A DNA stretch of 64,000 nt from Paenibacillus puerhi. GTDB taxonomy: Bacteria; Bacillota; Bacilli; Paenibacillales; NBRC-103111. Shown here one piece after another: positions 54,379 to 61,989 of the stretch. The stretch is from assembly GCF_009846885.1 (NCBI RefSeq), contig NZ_WUWM01000020.1, positions 1 through 64,000 on the forward strand, written 5' to 3'. The notes under the pieces were generated by a model that did no database searches, was not told the origin of the DNA, and saw only the letters and a list, made by a program, of their open reading frames with translations. The translations under genes and the position numbers were made by a program. Numbering within the stretch: position 1 is the first letter of the stretch; each line of letters starts with the position of its first letter.

Positions 54379-56328
54379 TTAGGGAAACGGATGCGGATAC
54401 GGATTGAGAAGCTCCGGTGTTAACGGCTGCTTCACATATCCAAGCTCTGCCGGTACCCTGCATACCCGCTCCAATCCCGCTACACGGGTATACGAGTGTC
54501 CGAATGTCATCGGCAGCATCCCCGGGATCAACACTTTGACGGCATGCAGACCGTTTCGCTTCATTTCCGGTGAAGATAGATCCACCGCCACGACATCGAG
54601 GCTCAATCGGCGTAACGCGGCAAGCATATCCTTCAGGTCATCCGTCAGATCGGCGTGAACTCCCTCCGGCCTCCGCTTGAACTCCTCTTCCACCCCTCGG
54701 GCCGGACGAAGCTCATCCAGCAAGAAGCTCAGTCGCTCCTCCGCTTCCGGCAAGGCGTACAGCTGCGCGTGGTCCTCCATCTCCTGCACGAGGGAGGAAT
54801 CATGCAGCATTCGGATATAGGTGTCCCGAGTCTCTTCGAATTTCGTTTTCAGATTCAGGATCATGCCGGCCAGCTCGTGAACGGCCCCCTTCATCGCGCG
54901 GACCGGGTCGGGGTGGGCGCCGGCTGCACAGATGAGATTCACTCCCTGCCGCTTGTTGTTTTTCGCTATGGCCCAGACACTTGGAATCCCGTGCTCCATC
55001 GTGGAGTTATAGAGATACACCTCAAATCCCGCCACGGCCCTCATGCGATCGAGCATCAAGCTCAATTCCTTATCTTGCGCGGAGTAAGGGTCAAGGCGCG
55101 GGAGGGGCAGCTGCGCATACCAGGTCATCAGAAAAGAGTCCCGCTCCACCACCTCCAGGACGCCGTAAAAGATCGCCTCCTCCAAGGTTCCTCCCAGCGC
55201 GCATCCGTTGGATGATTCGGATACGAACCTGTGCCCGCAGCCCATGCCGTAGTAGGCGAGCTGCTCCGGAACCAGGATCGGTCGCTCCTGAAGAAAGGAA
55301 TAGCCCCATACCCAAGGAAGGGGTTGCTCCGGATCAAATGGAACGAACGGAAACCCGGGCTGCTCATACTGCTCCCGCGTATGCAGCCCTACCTTAACCG
55401 GATCGAGCGCTTGCTCCTCCAGCTCGCGGAAGCTGCCATAGACTGCCGTTCGTTTGCTGCGGGGCACGAGCCCGCAGTGCCGCTCCAATCCTTCCAGGAT
55501 AGCGGTCAGCTCGCTCATCGCATAGGCATGGCTGCGTCCTGCCGTTCCCACGTCCTCCGACAGCAGCGGCAGATTGACGCTCACATCGGCAAACGGCGAT
55601 TCCAGATCCGTCATTTTCCCGTTCAGGAAGCCGGTCCGCTCATCCAGATAATCCCGGGTCAGAACGGGCTTGAGCTCCTCCATCGAGCGGGACCGATAGC
55701 TGTCCGGACCGGTCTTCGGACTGGGCTGAAGCCATATGGCAGCCGCTGCCGATGAATCGTCAGGCAAGCGGCTGCAAGCCGGACACTGCGGATCGGGGAG
55801 AAAGAAATGAAGCTTATTGGCCAGCGTCCGGAGGTTGATCAGAAACAAATGCCCGGGCGGCAGAACGGGCCTGCCTTGCAAAAACCCCCGAGCCTCTGCC
55901 GTCAGCAGGCGAACTGTGTGCATAAGCCCCGTAAGCGATGCCCACGCATCGTCCGGCTTGCGCTCTAGCTCCATCAGCCGCCGCTGAAGCTGCTGCATCT
56001 CCCTGCGGTCGCGTCCCGCCATAAGTCGCCGCATGTCGGCGCACAGGGAGCATCCCTGGGTTCCCGGACGAACCAACGGCCCGATCACGCCCTCGCCAAA
56101 CGATACGAATCCGCGAAGCCAAGGAATACCCGCCGGCTGCAGCAGCTCTTCCGCCCTTTGGTGGACCCGTGGCTGCCAACCATCGTGCAGCACAAGCGCC
56201 AGGTCCGCTCTCTTCGGCAGTCCGGACGCGAGATCGGTCTGTCGGATGACATCGAATTGAACGGAGAGCTCCTCGTCTACGTAGTCCGCCAGCGCCCCCT
56301 CCCCGACGATCAGTATGCGAGCGCTCAT
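54379..56328 (-). CDS. YcaO cyclodehydratase with E1-like N-terminal region (TOMM)
   Basis: 649 residues. The N-terminal 200 or so residues resemble the partner-protein part of TOMM cyclodehydratases (RILIVGEGALADYV), with cysteine pairs in QGCSLCADM and PQCPACSRL that could bind zinc. The C-terminal YcaO domain (about 220-649) has the ATP-binding type SNGCALGGTLEEAIFYGVLEVVERD and ends in NPYPHPFP, the PxPxPxP tail typical of azoline-forming YcaO enzymes. It should convert Cys residues of the precursor to thiazolines with ATP. AGAGGAGG precedes the ATG, which overlaps the stop of the upstream maturation gene. Confidence 0.92.
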   Translation of the reverse strand: MSARILIVGEGALADYVDEELSVQFDVIRQTDLASGLPKRADLALVLHDGWQPRVHQRAEELLQPAGIPWLRGFVSFGEGVIGPLVRPGTQGCSLCADMRRLMAGRDRREMQQLQRRLMELERKPDDAWASLTGLMHTVRLLTAEARGFLQGRPVLPPGHLFLINLRTLANKLHFFLPDPQCPACSRLPDDSSAAAAIWLQPSPKTGPDSYRSRSMEELKPVLTRDYLDERTGFLNGKMTDLESPFADVSVNLPLLSEDVGTAGRSHAYAMSELTAILEGLERHCGLVPRSKRTAVYGSFRELEEQALDPVKVGLHTREQYEQPGFPFVPFDPEQPLPWVWGYSFLQERPILVPEQLAYYGMGCGHRFVSESSNGCALGGTLEEAIFYGVLEVVERDSFLMTWYAQLPLPRLDPYSAQDKELSLMLDRMRAVAGFEVYLYNSTMEHGIPSVWAIAKNNKRQGVNLICAAGAHPDPVRAMKGAVHELAGMILNLKTKFEETRDTYIRMLHDSSLVQEMEDHAQLYALPEAEERLSFLLDELRPARGVEEEFKRRPEGVHADLTDDLKDMLAALRRLSLDVVAVDLSSPEMKRNGLHAVKVLIPGMLPMTFGHSYTRVAGLERVCRVPAELGYVKQPLTPELLNPYPHPFP

Positions 56329-58286
56329 CGGATTGCCTCCTCTCGCAGCAGCACGCCATAAACCCCGGCAAGCCCTTCTTTCAGAAAAGGCGCGACATTC
56401 AGATCGAGAACCAAGAGCCGCTTGCCGTTCCGAGCCAAAACTTGCAGCGCGGACTTGAGCTCCTCGGGGCTTGGCGTCGTCTCGGCTGAAGGAATCGCAA
56501 GGCTGATCTGTGGATGATCCGCCACAGATACGGAAAAATCCCCCTTCACCTGCGACCCGAGAGAAGCCGGCGGGTTTTGGGCTTCCAACAAAGCGTGCTG
56601 GAGTGCATTCCGTAAAGCAAGAGTGGCATTCCTGCCTACGCCGCTATACCAACGGCCGCCCGTACCGATCCAAATAACGGGGAACCCGAGCACTTCCTCT
56701 CCCCAGCCCATTACAGGCTCTCCCTCCATGGTTGTCAAAGCCTTTAAATAAAACTGGCACCGCTGGTCTTCGATCTCAGAGAGCTGTACGTGCTGGACTT
56801 CAGGCTGCCGATGCGCGAGTCTTCTGTTCAGCACCTCCGCTAAGCAGCTTTGCAGCCCTCTGGCTATGCCCTCTGCAACCGTTTCCCCCGCGCCTACCCC
56901 GATAAATTCCTCCGGCTCGATCCGGCCGCCATCCGATTCTGCAGAGTCTAGAAGCTCAGCGGAGAGCTGACCCGCCATACGCGACACATACGCCTCTATC
57001 CCGGCGAATCCCGCTTCTCTCCTTGCTTCCACATGTGTCAGAGCGTTGCATAGCCTGCCTTGAAGCAGTCTCGCGGGACCTTCCGACAACGGATCGACGG
57101 CCTGTACGCGGCACTGCGAAAGCGGCAGTTGGATGAAGTCGCCTTCCTCCCACTGATGGAAAATTCCCGTTACCTCCGACGTCAGCCCGCTGAAAAAGGA
57201 GAGCAGCGCGTTCTCGCTGTTGTCCGCTTTCACCTCGAGCTGCTGCTCGAAGCCGGGGAGCCATTTCGCCGCAGCATGGCCGCTCACAAGCGGATGGGGC
57301 ACGAAGGAGTGCCACCTTCCTTCCAGCGTTTCCAGATTAAGCAGGTACACCTGATGGTCAGGCTCCCCATCCTTCACGCCTGTGATCTTCTTGAATAATT
57401 CGAACACAATCACATTCGCTAGCATCGCCCCCGCTGTAGAGGAATAGGTGTGCATCTGCGGGTCTTTGCAGATCGCCGCTTCATGAATGCTGCGCCAAGC
57501 CGATTCCCAGCATCCCTCCTGGTCCGGTTGCACGATCGGACCCGCAAGCCCCGCCTGATGCAGACATACAGCGGGAATAAACGCCTTCCTCTCTGTTCTG
57601 CAAGCTGCATGGAGAGCCCGCAGGGTCCCAAGATCGCCTTCCTGCGACACATACAGCACCGAATCATACGCCCTTACGGCCTTCGTCCAGTCGATGCCCT
57701 CTTCTCCCGGCAAGGAAACCTCCTCCACGACCGCCTCGGGGTCGGATTGACGGGCATGGGCTGCCAGCTCCTGCATCCGTTGCCGATCTGTCGGGCCCGG
57801 ACCTGAGACGAGCACGTGAATCTTGGGCAAACCCGAGACAAGCAGCGAAGAAATAAGCGAGTTCAATAAGGGGCCGGAGCCGACCGCCAAAACCTGACTC
57901 TGCCGATAGGATTGAAACCGAGAGGCGCCCGACTCTCCGAAGCAATCGAGAAATTGAATTTGGGAAGCAAACTGTCTGACAATCGGTTCCGGCAATTGAT
58001 GGGGAGCGTCTTGGCTTACATCCCGAGCAAACCCATTACGATACAGCATTTCGCCAATTTTGTAGACCTGGTTCCGATAAAGGTCGGGCAGTCCGTCCGT
58101 TATTTCGTCCAGCCTGTACTCTCCGTTGAAGATGGGTACGAGCTGTTCAATCCACTGGTCGATCGACTCGCCCTCCATGCGGAACGAGCTTTTGTTGTTT
58201 CGGAAATATACGCTGCCGGCCGGATCAGGCACAAAGAATGTGTCCCTGTTTACCTTTAGCCGCATCGAAGAATTCAATTGGGCCAT
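56325..58286 (-). CDS. Thiazole-containing bacteriocin maturation protein (RRE + ThiF-like)
   Basis: 653 residues. The N-terminal 85 residues (LKVNRDTFFVPDPAGSVYF, GEYRLDEI, YRNQVYKIGEMLYRNGFA) look like a PqqD-like leader recognition element. A ThiF/E1-like Rossmann segment follows (about 125-330, QVLAVGSGPLLNSLISSLLVSGL). The rest is less conserved. This is the architecture of the putative thiazole-containing bacteriocin maturation proteins found with heterocycloanthracin-type precursors. It should bind the precursor leader and present the core to YcaO. The frame extends to 58421, but ATG at 58286 has GGAGGAGGG at good spacing. Confidence 0.9.
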   Translation of the reverse strand: MAQLNSSMRLKVNRDTFFVPDPAGSVYFRNNKSSFRMEGESIDQWIEQLVPIFNGEYRLDEITDGLPDLYRNQVYKIGEMLYRNGFARDVSQDAPHQLPEPIVRQFASQIQFLDCFGESGASRFQSYRQSQVLAVGSGPLLNSLISSLLVSGLPKIHVLVSGPGPTDRQRMQELAAHARQSDPEAVVEEVSLPGEEGIDWTKAVRAYDSVLYVSQEGDLGTLRALHAACRTERKAFIPAVCLHQAGLAGPIVQPDQEGCWESAWRSIHEAAICKDPQMHTYSSTAGAMLANVIVFELFKKITGVKDGEPDHQVYLLNLETLEGRWHSFVPHPLVSGHAAAKWLPGFEQQLEVKADNSENALLSFFSGLTSEVTGIFHQWEEGDFIQLPLSQCRVQAVDPLSEGPARLLQGRLCNALTHVEARREAGFAGIEAYVSRMAGQLSAELLDSAESDGGRIEPEEFIGVGAGETVAEGIARGLQSCLAEVLNRRLAHRQPEVQHVQLSEIEDQRCQFYLKALTTMEGEPVMGWGEEVLGFPVIWIGTGGRWYSGVGRNATLALRNALQHALLEAQNPPASLGSQVKGDFSVSVADHPQISLAIPSAETTPSPEELKSALQVLARNGKRLLVLDLNVAPFLKEGLAGVYGVLLREEAIR

Positions 58287-58426
58287 GCCAATCCCTCCTC
58301 CATGTCGCTTAATGGTGATCGTCCCTATCTCTGCACTAGTCATCTTATGTATCGCTCTTTGTCCCTCATGTCTTCTTCCCGCTAAGTCCTGTCTCCAAGG
58401 TCGTAACCTACCTGGATACAAGCAAG

Positions 58427-58452
58427 AAAGCCCCTCGTGAGCCAGGGGCTTT
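58427..58452 (-). terminator. Attenuator-like hairpin between precursor and maturation genes
   Basis: AAAGCCCCT (58427-58435) and AGGGGCTTT (58444-58452) form a perfect 9-bp stem with an 8-base loop, followed on the minus strand by CTTGC with few T residues. It lies 75 bases after the precursor stop. A partial terminator here would give more precursor than enzyme mRNA. Confidence 0.65.
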
Positions 58453-58526
58453 CCTCTTCCGATCCTATGCCGCCTAGAAGCGGGAAAACATCAGGCGCAG
58501 CTGATGCCAGACCGGCAACAACAAGC

Positions 58527-58787
58527 TCAATGTCCTCCGCCTCGGTGGCAGCCCTGACAACGCTGACAGTTGAAACAACGTTGGCAGCTGAAGCAGCGCT
58601 GGCAGCTGAAGCAATTAAAACAGTTAACGCAATTAAAACAGCTGACGCAGTTAACGCAGTTAACGCAGTTGAAGCAATTGACGCATAACCGGGCGTCTCG
58701 CTGGCCCTGTTCGTTCCAAGGCGTCACCTGGCTCGCATTGAAATCCGAAACACTCAGTTTTTTCAGGTCATTTTTGAAATCATTCAT
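58527..58787 (-). CDS. TOMM precursor peptide, heterocycloanthracin/sonorensin type
   Basis: 86 residues. The leader is about residues 1-34 (starts MNDFKNDLKKLSVSDFNA, then TPWNEQGQ) and matches the style of heterocycloanthracin leaders. The core (35-86) has sixteen Cys at every third position from 35 to 80, with X-X pairs VN, FN, VS, FS, QR and QG, and ends HRGGGH. VN/FN pairs fill the first half and QR/FS/FN pairs the second. GGAGG lies 10 bases before the ATG. The expected product is a chain of thiazoles with antibacterial activity; both are inference from the family. Confidence 0.93.
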   Translation of the reverse strand: MNDFKNDLKKLSVSDFNASQVTPWNEQGQRDARLCVNCFNCVNCVNCVSCFNCVNCFNCFSCQRCFSCQRCFNCQRCQGCHRGGGH

Positions 58788-58820
58788 GTACGTTCAACCT
58801 CCGTATTGTCCATAGTTGAG

Positions 58821-58843
58821 TTGCCAGTACTCTGCGTTGGCAA
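58821..58843. promoter_or_regulatory. Inverted repeat upstream of the precursor gene
   Basis: TTGCCA and TGGCAA, 11 bp apart, lie 34-56 bases before the precursor start. It could be an operator or an mRNA leader hairpin. A TTGACA lies further upstream (minus strand, near 58885-58890) without a good -10 at the right distance. The 58788-58973 stretch holds no gene and must contain the precursor promoter. Confidence 0.4.
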
Positions 58844-58973
58844 GAAGAACCTTGGGCATCCGCCAATTTATTCAAGTTCCCCATGTCAACATATGACCAT
58901 AGCTCCGCTCTTGTTACTCCTGCAAGTGCCTATTCTCCATACAGGAGATCTCTTATCGTCAGGCCCGCATGTC

Positions 58974-59011
58974 AAAAAGGAGCTCAGCCGTTAGAACACG
59001 GCCAAGCTCCT
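58974..59011 (-). terminator. Intrinsic terminator after the AraC gene
   Basis: AGGAGCT and AGCTCCT (58978-58984 and 59005-59011) with inner GCCGT/ACGGC pairing form a stem followed on the minus strand by five T residues. It separates the oxidoreductase/AraC operon from the TOMM cluster. Confidence 0.85.
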
Positions 59012-59072
59012 CTATTCGTATTGCTGATGGATATTGGGGAAATCGCCCATTTCCCGTGAATGGGGCTCCAGC

Positions 59073-59921
59073 TCAAGTAGCGGTAATGGCCCGCTTGTAG
59101 CTTTCGGGCGTCTGCCCGACCTGCTGTTTGAACACGCGGCTAAAGTGGGCCAGATGCTTGAAGCCTACCTTGAAGCATACCTCCGTGACGGGCACCTTCG
59201 GATCCAGCAAAAACTCGATCCTAGCCTGATTGATCCTCCGCTGGTAGATGAAGTCAAAGATGGTCACCCCCGTGACCTCCTTGAACAGCTTGGACACATA
59301 ATACTTGCTCAGGTGCAGATCCTGCTGAAGCTGCTCCAGACGCAAATCTTCCGTGAAGTGCTCCTCCAGGTACGAGATGATCTGCTGGGCGGTCTTCTCC
59401 TTCTCCACCGGCTGATCGCTTCGGTCCTGCATCGGCTGAAGACAGTGCGCGTAGATGAGGCAAAGCAGATCGGCAAAGGCCAGCCGGCAGCGGTAAGCTC
59501 CGACGGCATCTCCTCGCTTGTTAAAATCGTTCATCCTGCGAAGGATATCCTCTGCCTCGTCACGGTCAGCGCCAGCCAGCCGAAGCCGGTAGTTGCCCAG
59601 CTCCTGGAAGGGCTGGAAGATCGGTAGTTGCGGATAAGCCGGTAGAAGCGGCTGCAGCGCCCCCGGTTCGAAATGTACCGTAGATCGGATATAAGGCACG
59701 GCCGGGTCGATCTTGGCGCAGTGCAGCGTCATCCCGTTCATCAGGATCAAATCTCCGGGGGCCAGCACATAGATCCGGTCGCCGATGAGATAGTTGCACA
59801 CACCGCTGTGAAAATAATAAACCTCGTAATGCGAATGCGAATGAAATGTAGGCTTGAGCGGCGCATCCGCTTTGTACGTATAGGCAAAGATCATATCCCG
59901 CTCAGCAGTCCTGGCACGCAT
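59073..59921 (-). CDS. AraC-family transcriptional regulator
   Basis: 282 residues. An N-terminal cupin-like effector domain (about 15-100, HSHSHYEVYYFHSG, PGDLILMNGMTLH) precedes two C-terminal helix-turn-helices (about 185-282, LRLEQLQQDLHLSKYYVSKLFKEVTG and VTEVCFKVGFKHLAHFSRVFKQQVGQTPESY). The frame is open to 60107, but ATG at 59921 (MRARTAERDMIFAY) has GGAGG 6 bases before it. It follows the sugar isomerase gene by 91 bp and is likely its sugar-responsive activator. Confidence 0.92.
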   Translation of the reverse strand: MRARTAERDMIFAYTYKADAPLKPTFHSHSHYEVYYFHSGVCNYLIGDRIYVLAPGDLILMNGMTLHCAKIDPAVPYIRSTVHFEPGALQPLLPAYPQLPIFQPFQELGNYRLRLAGADRDEAEDILRRMNDFNKRGDAVGAYRCRLAFADLLCLIYAHCLQPMQDRSDQPVEKEKTAQQIISYLEEHFTEDLRLEQLQQDLHLSKYYVSKLFKEVTGVTIFDFIYQRRINQARIEFLLDPKVPVTEVCFKVGFKHLAHFSRVFKQQVGQTPESYKRAITAT

Positions 59922-60012
59922 AGGAACCTCCGAAGCATTCGGCATTTCCCCCAGCATACCATGAGACGGAGCGGCGATACAATCCATCCGTGCCTTGGTT
60001 GAAGCTCCGGTA

Positions 60013-60861
60013 CTACAGCAGACGCCCAATGTAGTCCGCATAATGACGCAGCATGTCCTTGGAAGGAAGCTGCCCGCTGAAATCCTCGACGCCCAGATAG
60101 CCGTCATAGCCGACAGCCTTCAAGTCCTCGATCACCTGCGGCCAGGGCACGATGCCTTCGAATAACGGCTGCCAGCCGGCGCTCCAGACAGGGGAGCCGG
60201 ACTCGACCGCTTCCGTTTGTCGCCAAACCGCATTCTTCACATGCACATGTGCCAGGTACGGGCCGAGCAGCTCCAGGCCGAACCGGTAATTCTCGTAGCC
60301 CTCGTAGACCATATTGCCCGGATCATAGAGCACTCCGATCACATCCGGATCGAAGTTCTCCACCAGCCGGTAAGTCCCGCTTGCACTGGAAGCAATCGTA
60401 TTGTGATGCGTTTCGATCAGTCCCTTAACGCCATACTGCTTGCAGAGAAGGGCCGCCTCTTTAAGGTAGGCCAGCTCTTCCTCGAACAGCTCTCTCGCAT
60501 GGCGGGTACGGTTATAAGCCGGGACGGCCAGACGGATATACGAAGCCCCAAGATGCTTCGCCGCGACAAGCACATTCTCGGTCGCCTCCAGATCGCCGAC
60601 ACTCAGATACGGCGTCACGCTAAGCGATACAAGGCCTTGCGCATCCGCTGCTGCCTTGAAGCGGTCCCACTCTCCTGCTCCGCCTCGCTCCGGCATGGAG
60701 CAAAGATTGTTACGCCAGTACGACGGCGCTTCGGAGGCAAGCTCCGCGGGAACATCCTTAAACCGCCATTCGATCCCGTGCAGACCGGCTTCCTTGGCGG
60801 CGACTGCCAGCTCCTCCGGCGTAAGATCCGGTGTGGATACGGTAAATACGGACAGCTTCAT
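60013..60861 (-). CDS. TIM-barrel sugar phosphate isomerase/epimerase-like protein
   Basis: 282 residues. Xylose isomerase-like TIM barrel (AP endonuclease family 2). Metal-site residues are seen in GLIETHHNTI, LYDPGNM, HVHVKNAVW and YLGVEDFSG. Such proteins pair with Gfo/Idh oxidoreductases in inositol and keto-glycoside metabolism. It follows the oxidoreductase gene by 5 bp, so the genes form one transcript. Substrate unknown. Confidence 0.9.
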   Translation of the reverse strand: MKLSVFTVSTPDLTPEELAVAAKEAGLHGIEWRFKDVPAELASEAPSYWRNNLCSMPERGGAGEWDRFKAAADAQGLVSLSVTPYLSVGDLEATENVLVAAKHLGASYIRLAVPAYNRTRHARELFEEELAYLKEAALLCKQYGVKGLIETHHNTIASSASGTYRLVENFDPDVIGVLYDPGNMVYEGYENYRFGLELLGPYLAHVHVKNAVWRQTEAVESGSPVWSAGWQPLFEGIVPWPQVIEDLKAVGYDGYLGVEDFSGQLPSKDMLRHYADYIGRLL

Positions 60862-60866
60862 CCCGG

Positions 60867-61973
60867 TTACACTCCTTTCGGCTGCAGCTCAGCCGCATTC
60901 TGTATTTGCACCGCTTGCTGTTGAGCGACCAGACACAGCTCCGCCGCCTTGAACGCATGGGCTTGCGTCATGGCCAGCTCGGTCCGGTTGATGCAATCGA
61001 GTATCAGCTCGCCGAAGTAGGGGTAGCCCACTTGACCGGTGACATTCAGGTGATATTCCTTCTGACCGTCTACCAGATAGATGTGGTTCCCCGATTTCTC
61101 CCGGCCGACATCGATGTACTTCCGCAGCTCGATATAGCCCTTGGTCCCCTGAATGATCGTCCGGCCGTCTCCCCAGGTTCCGAGACCGTCCGGCGTCAGC
61201 CAGTCGACCCGGAAGTAGCCGGTAGCGCCATTGTTGCCGATCAGAGTGGCATCGCCAAAATCTTCAAGCTCGGGATAGGCCGGATTGTTGAAATTGCCTA
61301 CCTTGCTGTGTACCACCCGGGCGTCCGTGTTGCCGGTGAAGTAAAGGAATTGCTCGATCTGATGGCTGCCGATATCGCACAAAATCCCGCCGTAGCGCTC
61401 CTTCTGGAAAAACCAGTCCGGACGGGACGGCGCATTCAGCCTGTGCGGCCCGAGACCTAGGACCTGAACGACGCTGCCGATCGCGCCGTCCTTGACCAGC
61501 TTGCCGGCATAGACTGCACTTTCTACGTGAAGCCGCTCACTGTAATAAACCGCGTACTTACGGCCAGTAGCCTTCGCGGTCTCGCGCGCTTCCGCCAGCT
61601 GCGCGAGCGTCGTGAACGGCGCTTTATCCGTAAAGTAGTCCTTGCCGTGCTTCATGACCTTGACCCCGAGGGGGCCGCGTTCGGATGGAACCGCTGCTGC
61701 CGCGACAAGCTGCACCTCGGCATCCTGCAAAATTTCTTCTACCGAGGAGGCTACTTTTGCTTCCGGGTATCTTGCCAGGAAACCTGCCACTTTAGCCGGA
61801 TCCGGATCGTATACCCACTTCAGCTCCGCACCCGCCTCGATCAGACCGTTGCACATCCCGTAGATATGGCCGTGGTCCAGCGCGACTGCCGCGAAGATAA
61901 ACTCTCCGGCCTTGACGACCGGGCTCGGCTTGCCCTCCGGCGCGTAATTCATCCCATTATTGACATCTACCAT
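60867..61973 (-). CDS. Gfo/Idh/MocA-family oxidoreductase
   Basis: 368 residues. NAD(P)-dependent sugar or inositol dehydrogenase family. The N-terminal Rossmann region has FIFAAVALDHGHIYGMC in place of the usual GxGxxG, so cofactor binding may be altered. The motif DKAPFTTLAQLAEA stands where EKP is usual, and GGILCDIGSHQIEQFLYF provides the catalytic DxxxH. ATG at 61973 is chosen for AAGGAGGG upstream; the preceding frame overlaps the neighbour gene. Confidence 0.9.
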   Translation of the reverse strand: MVDVNNGMNYAPEGKPSPVVKAGEFIFAAVALDHGHIYGMCNGLIEAGAELKWVYDPDPAKVAGFLARYPEAKVASSVEEILQDAEVQLVAAAAVPSERGPLGVKVMKHGKDYFTDKAPFTTLAQLAEARETAKATGRKYAVYYSERLHVESAVYAGKLVKDGAIGSVVQVLGLGPHRLNAPSRPDWFFQKERYGGILCDIGSHQIEQFLYFTGNTDARVVHSKVGNFNNPAYPELEDFGDATLIGNNGATGYFRVDWLTPDGLGTWGDGRTIIQGTKGYIELRKYIDVGREKSGNHIYLVDGQKEYHLNVTGQVGYPYFGELILDCINRTELAMTQAHAFKAAELCLVAQQQAVQIQNAAELQPKGV

Positions 61974-61989
61974 GGTTGATCCCTCCTTC

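Noticed and set aside
58437-58815. Plus-strand frames rich in KQL/TQL repeats opposite the precursor gene
   Set aside because: They are antisense reflections of the 9-bp Cys-X-X repeats and lack ribosome binding sites.
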